A DNA stretch of 64,000 nt from Pararcticibacter amylolyticus (GCF_003130405.1 NZ_QEAS01000001.1:269314-333313); one strand, 5' to 3'; positions 53,118 to 63,600 are shown, numbered from the stretch's first letter. Notes: generated from the sequence alone by a model not told the origin. Program-made: numbers and translations.

Positions 53118-54128
53118 ATGGTCACAACCCTTTTAGTAGTTGTCGTTATCCTGGCTGTTCTGTTCGATTACATTAACGGATTTCACGATGCGGCAAATTC
53201 TATTGCTACAGTAGTTTCAACAAAGGTTCTGTCTCCTTTTCAGGCAGTTCTGTGGGCAGCACTCTTTAATTTTGCAGCTTACTTTTACTTTGACGATCAT
53301 AAAGTTGCCAATACTGTTGCTAAAACAGTCGTGGAGAACTTCATTACCATGCATGTTGTACTGGCCGGGCTGGTTGCAGCAATTACATGGAACCTGTTTA
53401 CATGGTATTATGGAATTCCTTCAAGCTCAAGCCATACTTTAATAGGTGGCTTCGCAGGGGCGGGAATAACCTATGCATTACTTAACGGACATACTCCCAT
53501 GGAGGCCCTCAACCTGGGTTATGTATTCAAGATTCTTTCCTTCATTGTTTTGGCGCCGATTATAGGTATGATCATATCTGTTATCATAACCCTGATAATT
53601 GTGAATCTTAGCCGATGGTCGAAGCCAGCCACAGCAGAAAAATGGTTTAAGCGCCTGCAGCTGGTATCGTCTGCTGCCTTAAGTTTTGCTCACGGCGGAA
53701 ATGACGCGCAAAAAGTTATGGGGATCATCTATGTTGCATTAGTTGCTTCCAATGTAATCAGCAGTGAAGATCATATGCCTGAATGGGTTCCGATCGTATG
53801 TTACAGCGCCATTGCGTTTGGAACAATGAGCGGCGGATGGCGGATCGTTAAAACGATGGGTTCGAGGATAACTAAAGTTACAGCTCTTGAAGGAGTTGGC
53901 GCTGAAACTGCGGGTGCTATTACGTTAGGCATTACCGAGCACTTTGCCATCCCTGTATCCACTACTCACACCATAACCGGATCAATTATCGGGGTTGGAC
54001 TTACTAAAAGAGTATCAGCGGTACGATGGGGTGTCACCATCAACCTTGTATGGGCATGGATCTTAACAATCCCGGTATCGGCTATACTGGCCGGACTTGT
54101 TTATCTGGTTATAAACATGTTCCTTTAG
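53118..54128 (+). CDS. pit: Pit-family inorganic phosphate transporter
   Basis: A 336-residue inner-membrane symporter with about ten hydrophobic helices and the two Pit/PiT signatures: DYINGFHDAANSIATVVST (14-32) and AHGGNDAQKVMGIIYVAL in the second half. It takes up metal-phosphate with protons or sodium. Partner of the DUF47 protein upstream; likely controlled by phosphate through the PhoR-like kinase and the TTAAC repeats. Ends before a long hairpin terminator. Confidence 0.94.
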   Translation: MVTTLLVVVVILAVLFDYINGFHDAANSIATVVSTKVLSPFQAVLWAALFNFAAYFYFDDHKVANTVAKTVVENFITMHVVLAGLVAAITWNLFTWYYGIPSSSSHTLIGGFAGAGITYALLNGHTPMEALNLGYVFKILSFIVLAPIIGMIISVIITLIIVNLSRWSKPATAEKWFKRLQLVSSAALSFAHGGNDAQKVMGIIYVALVASNVISSEDHMPEWVPIVCYSAIAFGTMSGGWRIVKTMGSRITKVTALEGVGAETAGAITLGITEHFAIPVSTTHTITGSIIGVGLTKRVSAVRWGVTINLVWAWILTIPVSAILAGLVYLVINMFL

Positions 54129-54140
54129 ATACCGGTAAAA

Positions 54141-54193
54141 GGATATAAACAAGAAAAGGACGCCGGAAACGACGTCCTTTCCTGTTTATATCC
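54141..54193 (+). terminator. Long hairpin terminator after pit
   Basis: A stem of about 21 bp (54141-54162 with 54173-54193) with one wobble and one bulge and a roughly 10-base loop; T-rich sequence (gcttttttc) lies a few bases past. Confidence 0.7.
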
Positions 54194-54264
54194 AATGCTT
54201 TTTTCAATAAAAAAGGAGACATTTGTAATAATCTTTAAATCTTTTATACTGTTATAAATCCCGA

Positions 54265-54873
54265 ATGACACAAAATATCTCATACTTTATAGAGGTCCTG
54301 GGAATTATCGTATTTACCATTTCAGGGGCATTCTCTGCCATGCAAAAGAGATTCGACGCTTTTGGAGTACTGATAATAGGTTTTGTAACAGCTCTCGGAG
54401 GCGGGACAATAAGGGATGTGCTTATCGGTTTCACTCCAGTGACCTGGATGAGAACACCCGACATTCCAATTCTCATCTTCGTTACAGGGATCATCACCCT
54501 GTTTATCAAGAATTACATTAAGAACCTGAAAACCACATTCGTTTTTTTTGACGCTGTAGGACTCGGCCTTTTTACCATGATCGGCATTCAAAAGGGAGTG
54601 GTAACTGGTTTGGATCCGGGCATATGCATCATCCTTGGGACTATTACAGGCAGTTTTGGAGGAGTATTAAGGGATATCCTGCTGAACAATATCCCGCAGA
54701 TCTTCAGAAAAGAGATTTATGCAACTGCTTGTATTGTTGGTGGCGTAATATACTTTCTCCTTATACAAGTAATAGATAAAGATCTTTCCCGGGTTATTAC
54801 CATATCACTGGTTTGCGGGATCAGACTTGTAGCAGTAAAGTACAATCTCAGTATGCCCAAGTTTTACGCTTAA
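54265..54873 (+). CDS. TRIC-family cation channel protein (UPF0126)
   Basis: A 202-residue membrane protein with seven hydrophobic helices and an internal duplication. Each half has the pore motif: ALGGGTIRDVLIG (44-56) and GSFGGVLRDIL (about 130-140). Prokaryotic TRIC homologues form trimeric potassium-permeable channels. Monocistronic; convergent with the M1 peptidase gene. Confidence 0.92.
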   Translation: MTQNISYFIEVLGIIVFTISGAFSAMQKRFDAFGVLIIGFVTALGGGTIRDVLIGFTPVTWMRTPDIPILIFVTGIITLFIKNYIKNLKTTFVFFDAVGLGLFTMIGIQKGVVTGLDPGICIILGTITGSFGGVLRDILLNNIPQIFRKEIYATACIVGGVIYFLLIQVIDKDLSRVITISLVCGIRLVAVKYNLSMPKFYA

Positions 54874-54882
54874 ATTCTTCTC

Positions 54883-56742
54883 TTATTTAAGGATGGCGTC
54901 TATGGTATTATAGGAAACAGAGTGATAGTTAGGCCTTGCCTTTTTATAGATCTCTTTTGCCCATGCTTTACCGTCTTTAGTTAAAACCATTTCCTTATAT
55001 AAGGGGATCAGGAATTTACGCCGTCCGACATTTGTCAGAAATTCTTCAATGTAAGAATACGCCGGAGTATAGTGATGCCTGATTGCCAGAAGATACCAGG
55101 AACATTGAATTTCTGCATTTCCAGAACGTGTAAAAGAAAACTCCTTATCTAAGGCCTTCAGATGTGCTGCCGAAATACTATCAGGAAGAGCTTTGATGAA
55201 ATATAAAAGTTCATTGGCGGTCTTTAGCTGTTTTCTCAGTTCTCCGATATGCAGACTATTTTTCCACGAAGAAACCATAGAATCTATCGCTTCAAATTCC
55301 CGGGAGTTTACCGGAGGTACATTTGCAGGTATACCTGGCTCATAAATCCAGCGGGACATCTCAATTTTATCACGCAGCCCGGGGTTTTTGTTAATCAGGC
55401 CGGTCTCAAGATCATTCACAAAGTCCTCAGTCGTTACAGATTGAAAAGAATGACGTTTAAAGTACTGCTTCAGAAACGCATCAAATGCCTGCCGCCCCGC
55501 CGCTTCTTCGATTGTTCGCAGAAACGAGTATCCCTTCTCGTAGGCAATGTCCGTCATACCGTCGTCCGGATCTCTCCCTGCGAAGTTTCCTTTGAGCCTG
55601 GTATCTTTATTTTCTTTACCCATATCTGCGATGGTCTCCTTTAATGACTCAAAGCCCAATACCTCCTGCATGCGGGCTTCCTGCTTTCCGTACACTTCTT
55701 CAATGATCCTTCGCTCAAAATAAACAGTAAAGCCTTCGTTCAGCCAAAAGTCATTCCATGTGGCGTTTGTGACTAGGTTTCCGCTCCAGCTATGAGCGAG
55801 CTCATGTGCCACCAGGCTCACGAGGGATCTGTCTCCGGCTATCACCGTGGGTGTAGCAAATGTTAACATAGGATTCTCCATGCCACCGAAAGGAAAGCTC
55901 GGCGGCAGTACCAGAACATCGTATCTCCCCCACCTGTACGGACCATATAATTTCTCCGCAGCATCCACCATCTTACCCATATCTGCAAACTCCCATGCAG
56001 CTTTATCCAGCGCTGCCGGTTCAGCATATATGCCAGTCCGTTTGTCCACAGCTTTAAAATCAAGATCACCAACAGCAAGAGCCATCAGATAAGAAGGTAT
56101 AGGGTGCGGTTGTCTGAAGGTATATCTTCCATTTGCCGATCGTTGCTGCGGATTTTCAGCACTCATCAGAGCCATTAGACCCTGAGGAACAGTCACAGAT
56201 GCATTATATGTAAACCGGATGCCCGGACTGTCCTGGCAAGGTACCCAGGTACGGGCGAGAATAGCTTCAGACTGGGTATATAAAAACGGATGTTTTTTAC
56301 CCAGAGTCTGCTCAGGATTCAGCCACTGCAGCGCAGCAGCATCTTTCGAGGTTTTGTACCAGATAGTAACTTTGGACGTAGAGGGGCTAATCTTTATCTT
56401 CAGAGCCTGTCCAAGGTATTTATCCTTTTCCCCGAGGGAATAAGAAGTTTCACGGTGGTCATCACCCAGTGTCACCTTTTCAATTTTGATCTCTTTGGTG
56501 TCGAAAATGACTGTATCCGTTTTTGCAATATTTTCAATTGCCCATTCTGCTTTTCCATCTATACTCTGGTTTATAAAATCTATTTTCAGATCGAGATCAA
56601 GATGACTTACACGTACCTGTGCCGGGTTAGCAAACGAGTGCGGATCTTTCTTTTCAGTTTCAGAACCGGAGTTATTCCGGCTACATGCTATCAATAAAAA
56701 AGTACTCAGTACCAGAACAGGGAATGAGATATATTTCGTCAT
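54883..56742 (-). CDS. M1-family aminopeptidase lipoprotein, LTA4H-like
   Basis: A 619-residue lipoprotein (lipobox LIAC, C20) of zinc peptidase family M1. The substrate motif FGGMEN (285-290), HExxH in AHELAHSW (H313, E314, H317) and E336 of NEGFTVYFE give a complete active site. The C-terminal part (WIYEPGIPANVPPV onward) is the leukotriene-A4-hydrolase-type helical domain. It likely trims peptides in the periplasm. It follows the anti-sigma/TonB hybrid gene by 29 bases on the same strand and may be in its operon. Confidence 0.92.
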   Translation of the reverse strand: MTKYISFPVLVLSTFLLIACSRNNSGSETEKKDPHSFANPAQVRVSHLDLDLKIDFINQSIDGKAEWAIENIAKTDTVIFDTKEIKIEKVTLGDDHRETSYSLGEKDKYLGQALKIKISPSTSKVTIWYKTSKDAAALQWLNPEQTLGKKHPFLYTQSEAILARTWVPCQDSPGIRFTYNASVTVPQGLMALMSAENPQQRSANGRYTFRQPHPIPSYLMALAVGDLDFKAVDKRTGIYAEPAALDKAAWEFADMGKMVDAAEKLYGPYRWGRYDVLVLPPSFPFGGMENPMLTFATPTVIAGDRSLVSLVAHELAHSWSGNLVTNATWNDFWLNEGFTVYFERRIIEEVYGKQEARMQEVLGFESLKETIADMGKENKDTRLKGNFAGRDPDDGMTDIAYEKGYSFLRTIEEAAGRQAFDAFLKQYFKRHSFQSVTTEDFVNDLETGLINKNPGLRDKIEMSRWIYEPGIPANVPPVNSREFEAIDSMVSSWKNSLHIGELRKQLKTANELLYFIKALPDSISAAHLKALDKEFSFTRSGNAEIQCSWYLLAIRHHYTPAYSYIEEFLTNVGRRKFLIPLYKEMVLTKDGKAWAKEIYKKARPNYHSVSYNTIDAILK

Positions 56743-56771
56743 ACCGGAAAAAGAGAATTTAAGTGTTATGA

Positions 56772-58001
56772 TTATTTTCCGAAGGATACCGTCACCTGTA
56801 CCTCTTCTGTATCTTTACCAGAGCCTGAACGCCATGCCGGTCCCTCCTCAATCAGCCTGACCGCTTCTTTATTACATGCTTCGTTAAGTCCTTTTTCTAT
56901 ACTGAAACCGCTGAGTATACCCCCTGAGTTTACTTTAAAACGGACCACTACAGTTCCAGTTACTTGTTTGTCTTTAGCAAGCTTTATATTCTCTCTTAAA
57001 TAGATGTTGTATTTGCTCCAGCCGGAAACGGGCTCCGGCCGGACCTGCCGGGACAAGGTGGCGGCCGGCGCAGAGGTACCATTAGACAGCCTCATAATTA
57101 CCACAACGGGCTCTCCCGCTTCTACCCGTCTAACCTGAGATTCATATCCGGGAGCGGAGAAAGATACATTACCGGAAGTTGAATCAGCCAGAGCAAACAT
57201 GCCTTCAGCGTTTGTTGTGGCAGCGCCCCCCCCCCCTTCGCGTTTTACATAAACACCGGGAAGTGGCTCCCCTCCCTCTTTTGATACCTTGCCTGAAATT
57301 GTCCTGGTCTTATACGCAGCCGAACCATGGATAACCGCTGAAGTATCGCCTGGTTCAGATAAGGCAGAGGATGATATACCCGAGGTTTGAACAGGTACGT
57401 TGTCAGCTGTGCCCTGGCCATTCAGGGCTCTCCTTAGGGTATCCACTACACGTGCCGATAAAACTGTTATTTGTTGCTTATTTTGGGCAGAGGCAACTTT
57501 CTGACTCTGTATTGTAAATATTTCCTTACCGGCGTCTGCCCGCGCGATGGGAGCGTCTGAAGATAAAGAATCCGCTAATACGGCATTTCTTCCTGTTTCC
57601 GCCGCGTCGGATTGCATTCCGAGGCTGTCAGCCGGAGTAAGCTTCACTTCCACATGCTTCTGCACGGCAAGTTGCGTGTCACGATGGCTTCCCTTCATCC
57701 AGAAAAGAATACCAGCAGACACAAACATCAGGCCTGCCGCTGCTGCAACACTCAGCCTTTGCCAGGTAAAATAAAAAATACTCTTATTCTCATCTTTCCG
57801 GACGATGCGCTCTTCCAACTGCCGCTGCAATATGCTCAGGTTGTGATATGCAGATTCCCCGGCAGAAGAATACCCCTCGATAGCTTCAGCGAGAAAAGGA
57901 TCTTCAAGTGCCTGCTTCTCCAATTCATGCATCGCTTTAGGATCCAGTTTGCCTTCCAGATACTGTTGAATTAAGCTATATTTAATATTATTCGTTTCCA
58001 C
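56772..58001 (-). CDS. Anti-sigma-like membrane protein with CarboxypepD-like and TonB C-terminal domains
   Basis: A 409-residue hybrid. The N-terminus (1-80) is acidic-helical and begins just as anti-sigma factors do (IQQYLEGKLDPKAMHELE); one membrane helix (84-101) follows. Residues about 235-305 are a carboxypeptidase-regulatory-like domain (SGKVSKEGGEPLPGVYVK), and about 325-409 a TonB C-terminal energy-transducer-like domain (VVVRFKVNSGGILSGF). G256-G259 are encoded by an 11-G run. The start is GTG and overlaps the sigma gene end by 14 bases, so they are co-translated. It probably inhibits the sigma factor until an envelope signal arrives. Confidence 0.8.
   Translation of the reverse strand: METNNIKYSLIQQYLEGKLDPKAMHELEKQALEDPFLAEAIEGYSSAGESAYHNLSILQRQLEERIVRKDENKSIFYFTWQRLSVAAAAGLMFVSAGILFWMKGSHRDTQLAVQKHVEVKLTPADSLGMQSDAAETGRNAVLADSLSSDAPIARADAGKEIFTIQSQKVASAQNKQQITVLSARVVDTLRRALNGQGTADNVPVQTSGISSSALSEPGDTSAVIHGSAAYKTRTISGKVSKEGGEPLPGVYVKREGGGGAATTNAEGMFALADSTSGNVSFSAPGYESQVRRVEAGEPVVVIMRLSNGTSAPAATLSRQVRPEPVSGWSKYNIYLRENIKLAKDKQVTGTVVVRFKVNSGGILSGFSIEKGLNEACNKEAVRLIEEGPAWRSGSGKDTEEVQVTVSFGK
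57226..57236 (-). repeat. Homopolymeric tract of 11 G (coding strand)
   Basis: Eleven C on the plus strand, G on the coding strand, encode part of the run G256-G259 in the anti-sigma/TonB hybrid. Tracts of this length slip easily during replication; a change of one base would shift the frame in the carboxypeptidase-like domain. Confidence 0.9.
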
Positions 58002-58569
58002 TATTCTTTTCCATACAAATTTTCAGGTTCCGCTTACCGTTCTGAATGTAACTTTTTACTTTGTTCATATCAAAACCCGTAATATCGGAAACCTCTTTAT
58101 AACACTTCTCCTGGAGATAAAAGAGATCTATACTAAGCCTTTGTTCTTCAGGAAGTTTCTCCATGCATCTTTCCATTGAGTTGAGAGCCCCCTCTTTAGA
58201 GTCATCTATATTAAGATGCACTATTTCGGCTTTTTCCACAATGCCGTCTTCTACAGATATAAAGGTATGCTTAGAATTACTTCTCAATACCATGAGACAA
58301 TAATTCCTGGCCAAAGTATAAAGCCAGCTTTTGAAATTGGTAACCTCGTATTTCCGTAATTTCTCTACAAGCTCTTCGAAGATCTGCATTACAGCATCTT
58401 TACTCTGATCTTCATCTTTAAAGTACCGCAGACACAAACCGTATACAAGAGCCATATAATTCTGGTAGAGCTCTCCAAGGATCTCAAGATCACCAGTCCG
58501 CTGATATTCAGCAAGCATCTGTGCCTCTCCGGCCTCTCCACGCGGATACTTATTTTTGACAAACTTCAA
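57988..58569 (-). CDS. ECF-type RNA polymerase sigma factor
   Basis: A 193-residue sigma-70-family ECF factor. Region 2 has ELYQNYMALVYGLCLRYF and DQSKDAVMQIFEELVEKL; region 4 holds LPEEQRLSIDLFYLQEKCY and a helix-turn-helix near the end (MNKVKSYIQNGKRNLK). The start at 58569 is TTG; later starts would trim the poorly conserved first residues. It overlaps the anti-sigma-like gene by 14 bases, the usual sigma/anti-sigma arrangement. The candidate -7 element upstream (58707-58714) is weak. Confidence 0.88.
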   Translation of the reverse strand: MKFVKNKYPRGEAGEAQMLAEYQRTGDLEILGELYQNYMALVYGLCLRYFKDEDQSKDAVMQIFEELVEKLRKYEVTNFKSWLYTLARNYCLMVLRSNSKHTFISVEDGIVEKAEIVHLNIDDSKEGALNSMERCMEKLPEEQRLSIDLFYLQEKCYKEVSDITGFDMNKVKSYIQNGKRNLKICMEKNSGNE

Positions 58570-58846
58570 GGTACAGATTTGCTTTATAAATTAATTCAGA
58601 TGGCTTACTATATTTTGCAAGCTCCTCTATTCCGACCACCCGGACATCAATATTTACTACAATTACCGGTTATTCTCTTCTCCTGCATTTACACGGGAAC
58701 AGGAAACAAATTTACTGTTTTTCTTCCTCATAACATTAAATAGTCCTTTTTTTGCACCCGTAGGTAAGAAATATTCAGAGGAATGCTTTAATACATTAAG
58801 CCAGCATCTTCTGTGGCAAAAAAATTGCTGTTATTAAAGAAATTTA

Positions 58847-59581
58847 ATGAAAATGAAACATATATTTACTATCACCCTCCTCAGCGCAGGTCTTCTGCTA
58901 AGCAGCTGCGAAACGTTAAATCAAACGGCAAAGGTTTTAAACCAGTCACTTGGAACACCGACTGCAACGGAGATAGCACTAGGCCTCAAACAAGCACTGG
59001 AAGCAGGGACCAATAACGGTACCAGCAGGCTCCATGCGCAGGACGGCTTTCTGGGAAACCTGGCGGTAAAGATCCTGTTTCCTCCGGAAGCACAAAAGGC
59101 TGAAAATACTTTGCGGAAGCTAGGTCTGAATCAGCTCTGCGACAATGTTATAACCAGCCTCAACAGAGCCGCAGAAAGTGCAGCTGCTGAAGCTAAGCCA
59201 ATTTTCATCTCTGCGATCAAACAAATGACAATTGCAGACGCAACTAATATCCTTCTTGGAAAACAAGACGATGCGGCTACACAGTACTTTAAGCGCGTCA
59301 CGAATGCGCAGCTGACAGAGAAGTTTAAACCGGTCATTCAAAATAGTCTCGGTCAGGCGGGAGCAACCAAATATTGGGGAGAAGCAGTGTCCCGATATAA
59401 CCAAATTCCCCTGGTTACCGACATTAATCCCGATCTTACTTCTTATGTAACACAGAAAGCGATCGATGGCTTATTCATTGAAATTGCGAAAGAAGAACTA
59501 AAAATAAGACAGAACATCTCTGCCAGAAATACATCTCTTCTTCAAAAGGTATTTGGATATGCGGACAGACAGGGATCATAA
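58847..59581 (+). CDS. DUF4197 lipoprotein
   Basis: A 244-residue protein with a lipobox LLSSC (C21). The mature part fits DUF4197: QALEAGTNNGTSRL, KILFPPEAQKAENTLRKLGL, NRAAESAAAEAKPIF and a C-terminal DGLFIEIAKEELKIR. It is helical and of unknown function. Monocistronic, divergent from the sigma gene over 277 bases in which no other feature is clear. Two ATGs (58847, 58853) are possible. Confidence 0.88.
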   Translation: MKMKHIFTITLLSAGLLLSSCETLNQTAKVLNQSLGTPTATEIALGLKQALEAGTNNGTSRLHAQDGFLGNLAVKILFPPEAQKAENTLRKLGLNQLCDNVITSLNRAAESAAAEAKPIFISAIKQMTIADATNILLGKQDDAATQYFKRVTNAQLTEKFKPVIQNSLGQAGATKYWGEAVSRYNQIPLVTDINPDLTSYVTQKAIDGLFIEIAKEELKIRQNISARNTSLLQKVFGYADRQGS

Positions 59582-59593
59582 CCCCCGTCTGTC
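59564..59593. repeat. Imperfect hairpin at the convergent DUF4197/BrkB ends
   Basis: A stem of 7 bp (gacagac 59564-59570 with 59587-59593) continued after one mismatch by GGG/CCC. The DUF4197 stop codon lies in its loop. No T run follows, so terminator function is uncertain. Confidence 0.4.
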
Positions 59594-59599
59594 ACTCGC

Positions 59600-60589
59600 T
59601 TATGATTCACAGTCTTTTGTTGGATTGCCCTTTTCGTCTACTTTGCAATATCCCTGCGGGGGAAGCTTATCGACCTCAACTTCTTCTTCCCGCTGAACGA
59701 CGTGAACAGCATACGGTGCGGGACGGATAGCATTTCCAAACTTTTCAGCATATACCTGTGTGAATTCTGCACCGAAATAAAGAATTGCAGCGGTGTAATA
59801 TACCCAGGTCAATATAACAATGAGAGAACCGGCGGCACCAAAGGTAGATCCTGTACCAGCAAGCTCCATATATAATCCAATCAGATAACGCCCAAGCATG
59901 AATAATAATGCTGTAGTTATTGCTCCTACTCTTACATCTTTCCAGGAAATTTTAACATCCGGTAAAAACTTAAAAATTATCCCAAAAAGGAAGGAAATGA
60001 TCAGAAAGGTAAGTAGAATATTAAAAGCAAGGACCAGTATCACGGTTATATCAGGGAAATACATCTTCAGCCGTTCACTTATCACAGCTACGACCCCGTT
60101 GATGATTAGCGATACGACAAGCAAAAACCCAAGACTGATGATCATGGAGAAAGAGAGCACTCTGTTGATCAGCATTTTCTGAATTCCCTTTTTGGGTTTC
60201 GGCCTTACCCGCCAAATGATGTTAAGGGTGTCCTGAATCTCAGTGAAAATAGCGGATGCACCAATTAACAGGATAACAATACTAATGACGAGGGAAATAG
60301 TTGATTTTCCTGATACAGCACTTTTTTCAATCAATTGCTGTAACTGTAAGGCTGTATCAGGCCCTACCATTGCACTGATCTCACCAAAAAGCTTGTTCTG
60401 AACCTCTGCCCTTTCCGGATAAAATATACTGGCAACGGAAATGATCAATACGAGAAGAGGAGATAAAGCAAAAATAGTACTATAAGCAAGAGAACCGCTA
60501 TACTTCAGAGCTTTGTCCTGAGAGAACGCACTCCCAGCCCCTAATACAACCTGCCACAGATCTTTAAAGTATTGTTTGTTTAGCTTCAT
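59600..60589 (-). CDS. YihY/BrkB-family inner-membrane protein
   Basis: A 329-residue protein with about six hydrophobic helices. It opens FKDLWQVVLGAGSAFSQDKALKYSGSLAYST and has FSPLLVLIISVASIFYP-like sequence, the conserved YihY/BrkB regions, ending in the GSLIVILTWVYYTAAILYFGAEFTQVYA helix pair. The family was once named ribonuclease BN but is a membrane protein of unknown function. Upstream lies a 13-bp inverted repeat and the DUF3857-type gene. Confidence 0.9.
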   Translation of the reverse strand: MKLNKQYFKDLWQVVLGAGSAFSQDKALKYSGSLAYSTIFALSPLLVLIISVASIFYPERAEVQNKLFGEISAMVGPDTALQLQQLIEKSAVSGKSTISLVISIVILLIGASAIFTEIQDTLNIIWRVRPKPKKGIQKMLINRVLSFSMIISLGFLLVVSLIINGVVAVISERLKMYFPDITVILVLAFNILLTFLIISFLFGIIFKFLPDVKISWKDVRVGAITTALLFMLGRYLIGLYMELAGTGSTFGAAGSLIVILTWVYYTAAILYFGAEFTQVYAEKFGNAIRPAPYAVHVVQREEEVEVDKLPPQGYCKVDEKGNPTKDCES

Positions 60590-60592
60590 AAA

Positions 60593-60630
60593 CCTTTATA
60601 TTTTCCTCCCATAAGAAGAAAATATAAAGG
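60593..60630. repeat. 13-bp inverted repeat just upstream of the BrkB start
   Basis: CCTTTATATTTTC (60593-60605) pairs perfectly with GAAAATATAAAGG (60618-60630) across a 12-base loop. It begins 3 bases before the ATG. It could act as a transcript hairpin controlling translation, a weak terminator, or an operator. Confidence 0.75.
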
Positions 60631-60680
60631 AAAAGTGTTTTAGAAATTTATGATTCAGCGGAAGGCATTTCTGCAATTTA

Positions 60681-63600
60681 TTATCTAAAAGCCAGTTGCT
60701 TATTATCGACCGTTATGATCCTTTTATAAAACTCCTGAAATGCCTGCACCTGATCAGCCGGAATATTTGTTTGTTTCAATTTAACGGTCCTGGTGTAAGT
60801 TATAGCATTGGCATTCTGTTTCATACTCAGGCTGTAGTCCATAAATTCATTCGAAATCTTCATTGGAGTAAGGTTCTCGATTAACTTTTTACCAGCGGGT
60901 ATCTGAAGTGTAATCGTCTCTGTTTCCGAGTCAAAATAGTACAATTGAGAAAGATCGAGCGGGAATTTTCTGGGAAATGACAAAGTAAAATCCCCTGCAG
61001 CTGCTTTATCCGTCCATGGTAGTGAGAAAATGTTCAATCCTCCTACCTTCTTCACATCATCCCTGATCCGGTAGTCAATTTCCGTATAGAGAGTATCGCG
61101 CGCACCGCTATTTGCAAGGTTCCTGAAGGAGAGCCTGCTGAGCTCAGCCGACTGAAACGATTTCCCCAGTGCTTCCTGCATCTGTTTCCTGCGATCATTT
61201 TCACTCAAATTAACATACGCTTCCCGGAGATAGGCGGCCGGAGCAGCGACACGATAGTTCTTTTCTTTTATGACTAAGTCCTGCTGATCAATTGAAATGG
61301 TGGTTTTTCTTTCAATATTGTTTGCTTTCCGCGTCTGAGGATCCAGATACTTAATGGCCTTTACATCCTGCTTTCCATCTATATCCAGAATGGCTGAATT
61401 AAGTTCATTTCCACTGAGTGTACTAAAGGGCAGATAGTTAGAAGTGAGTTCGAGGTAACGGTCTGCTCCATCCGTATTCACTTTAACAATACAGTGGTTA
61501 AAATTAATAGAGGGAAGTACCATGCCCTTTACTCCTGCATCCTTTGTGTTCACAAGAACAAGCTGGGCGTTTAGCCCTGCTTCCCTGGCCATAGAAACGA
61601 AAAGCGTCGACACGTCCTTACAGTCGCCTATCCTTGTATTTAAAACAGCTGAGGGATTTTGAGGAATTAATCCGCCCTGACGAAAGGGCACAGAGCTGTA
61701 AGTGATATTGCTGGTGATATAATTATAGATCCTTTCCGCCTTCTCCGTATCGCTGATCCTGTCTTTGGCCGGAAGAATAGAATTCACAGCTTCTTTTACT
61801 TCGTATGCAGGTTTAGCCTTAGCGGAAGCCCAGTCGTTATACCAGTTGGATATAAAACTCCAGTCCGGAATAGTCGTCACATTAAACACGTTCGCAACAT
61901 CGTCCATCGCAGGCATTTTATCTTCATACTTTAATGATGGCTGATTCTCCTTCGCCCAGGAATATAGAACGAATTCATCTGCATCAGACTTCTGAACTTC
62001 TATATCCTGCTGGGAAAATTTATAATACAGGGGTTGGTTCTTAGCGGCCAGAACGCTATACTCCGTTCTAAGGGAAGGGGCTCCATGACTGAAATAAAAA
62101 CTGTCCCAGAATTTATTAGCAAGCTGTCCCTGTGAATAATTAAACAATTTGTAGCGCACAAAAATACAATCACCCACCTCAAGATTGGTGAATACCATCT
62201 GCGTCTGGTTTACTTCAGCCGGCACTTTGCTCCCGTTTGCCTTGATCACTTCAGCATCTTCAATAATATAATTCTGCCAGTTCTTAACGCCCGCGGCATA
62301 CTCCTTCCACCCTTCAATTCCGGTACTGTTCAAAATCTTCGTGAGCATGGTGTGTCTTTCTTCAGAACCTCCTCCCGGATATATGACAACCTGGGTACTT
62401 TCATTCAGTACCAGGGCATTATCATCAGGATATGAAGATGCAGCAGGGGCCGCTTTTATCATCGCCTGAACATCATAAGGTTTAAAATAGTCAAATACAT
62501 CTTTCTTTCCCTCAAGCTTCCTGAGCTCCCTGATAGCCAGGTAACTATTGGGATAAAGATCAAGGGCCGACTTGTACTCTGCAATCGCAGCATCCTTTTT
62601 CCCCTGACTGTTGAGTAAGCGTGCAAGATCAGTGTGGTATGCGGGGATATATGGAGCTATTGCAATCGCTTTTCTCAGCATTTCCTCCGCTTTAGAGTAG
62701 TTCTGCAATTGTGCGTATATATTTGATAAAGCTGTATAAATCCCAACACCTACCGGATCATTCTCTATCTCTGCAAGATATACCTTAATTCCTGCGTCCG
62801 CATTTCCGGAATCAAAATACGTCTTGGCAAGAGCCTTTGCTATATCGTAATCATCGTGATCCTTCAGGTATTCTCTCAACAATGAAATTACAGCTTTATT
62901 ATTCTTCCGTAAGTCGCGTTCTATTAAATATTTATATTCAATAAATGACTTATCCTGAGGATATCTACTGTAGCCATATTCTGCCAGCCGCACCAGCTCT
63001 GGTTGATTTTTATTTTTTCCGGCGAGATTAATTCTTTTTAAAAGTACCTGCCCGTCATCTTTACCGTACAATGCTTCCAGCTTATCAGTGTATTCTTCAG
63101 CCTGCTTGTAGTCGTCCTTTTCAAGTGCACTGTTATAGAAGAAATTAAGGGCCCAGGGATGTCCTGGATCAGCCATTTTAATCGCCTCGCGGGTACTTTC
63201 CAGTCCTGTTCTGTTATCGGTCTTACTAAACAGTTCCATAAAGAGAATATTCACTGCAGTACTCCCGGGATAAGAAGCTTTGAGCTTGTCGAGGACATGC
63301 CTTGCTTCAAATGTTTTATCTGCCTGCAGATAGATCTTGGCGAGGAGGATTTGATTAAGAGGATCGTCGGGACTGGCTTTCAATTTATCTTCAAAGAATT
63401 TCTCATATGCAGACTCAACTTTTTCGTTTTTATAAGGCTCTGCCGGGCTATACGCTTGAGATGAAGACTGAGATGTTAAACCAGCTACCGGATTACCCTG
63501 CTGATCTGTGAGCCTTAGCAGGAAATTAGACCTTCCTGCATAACTCTCGCCAACCTGTACCAGGATCCTGTTATACCCCTCATTCAACGTAATTTTTTGA

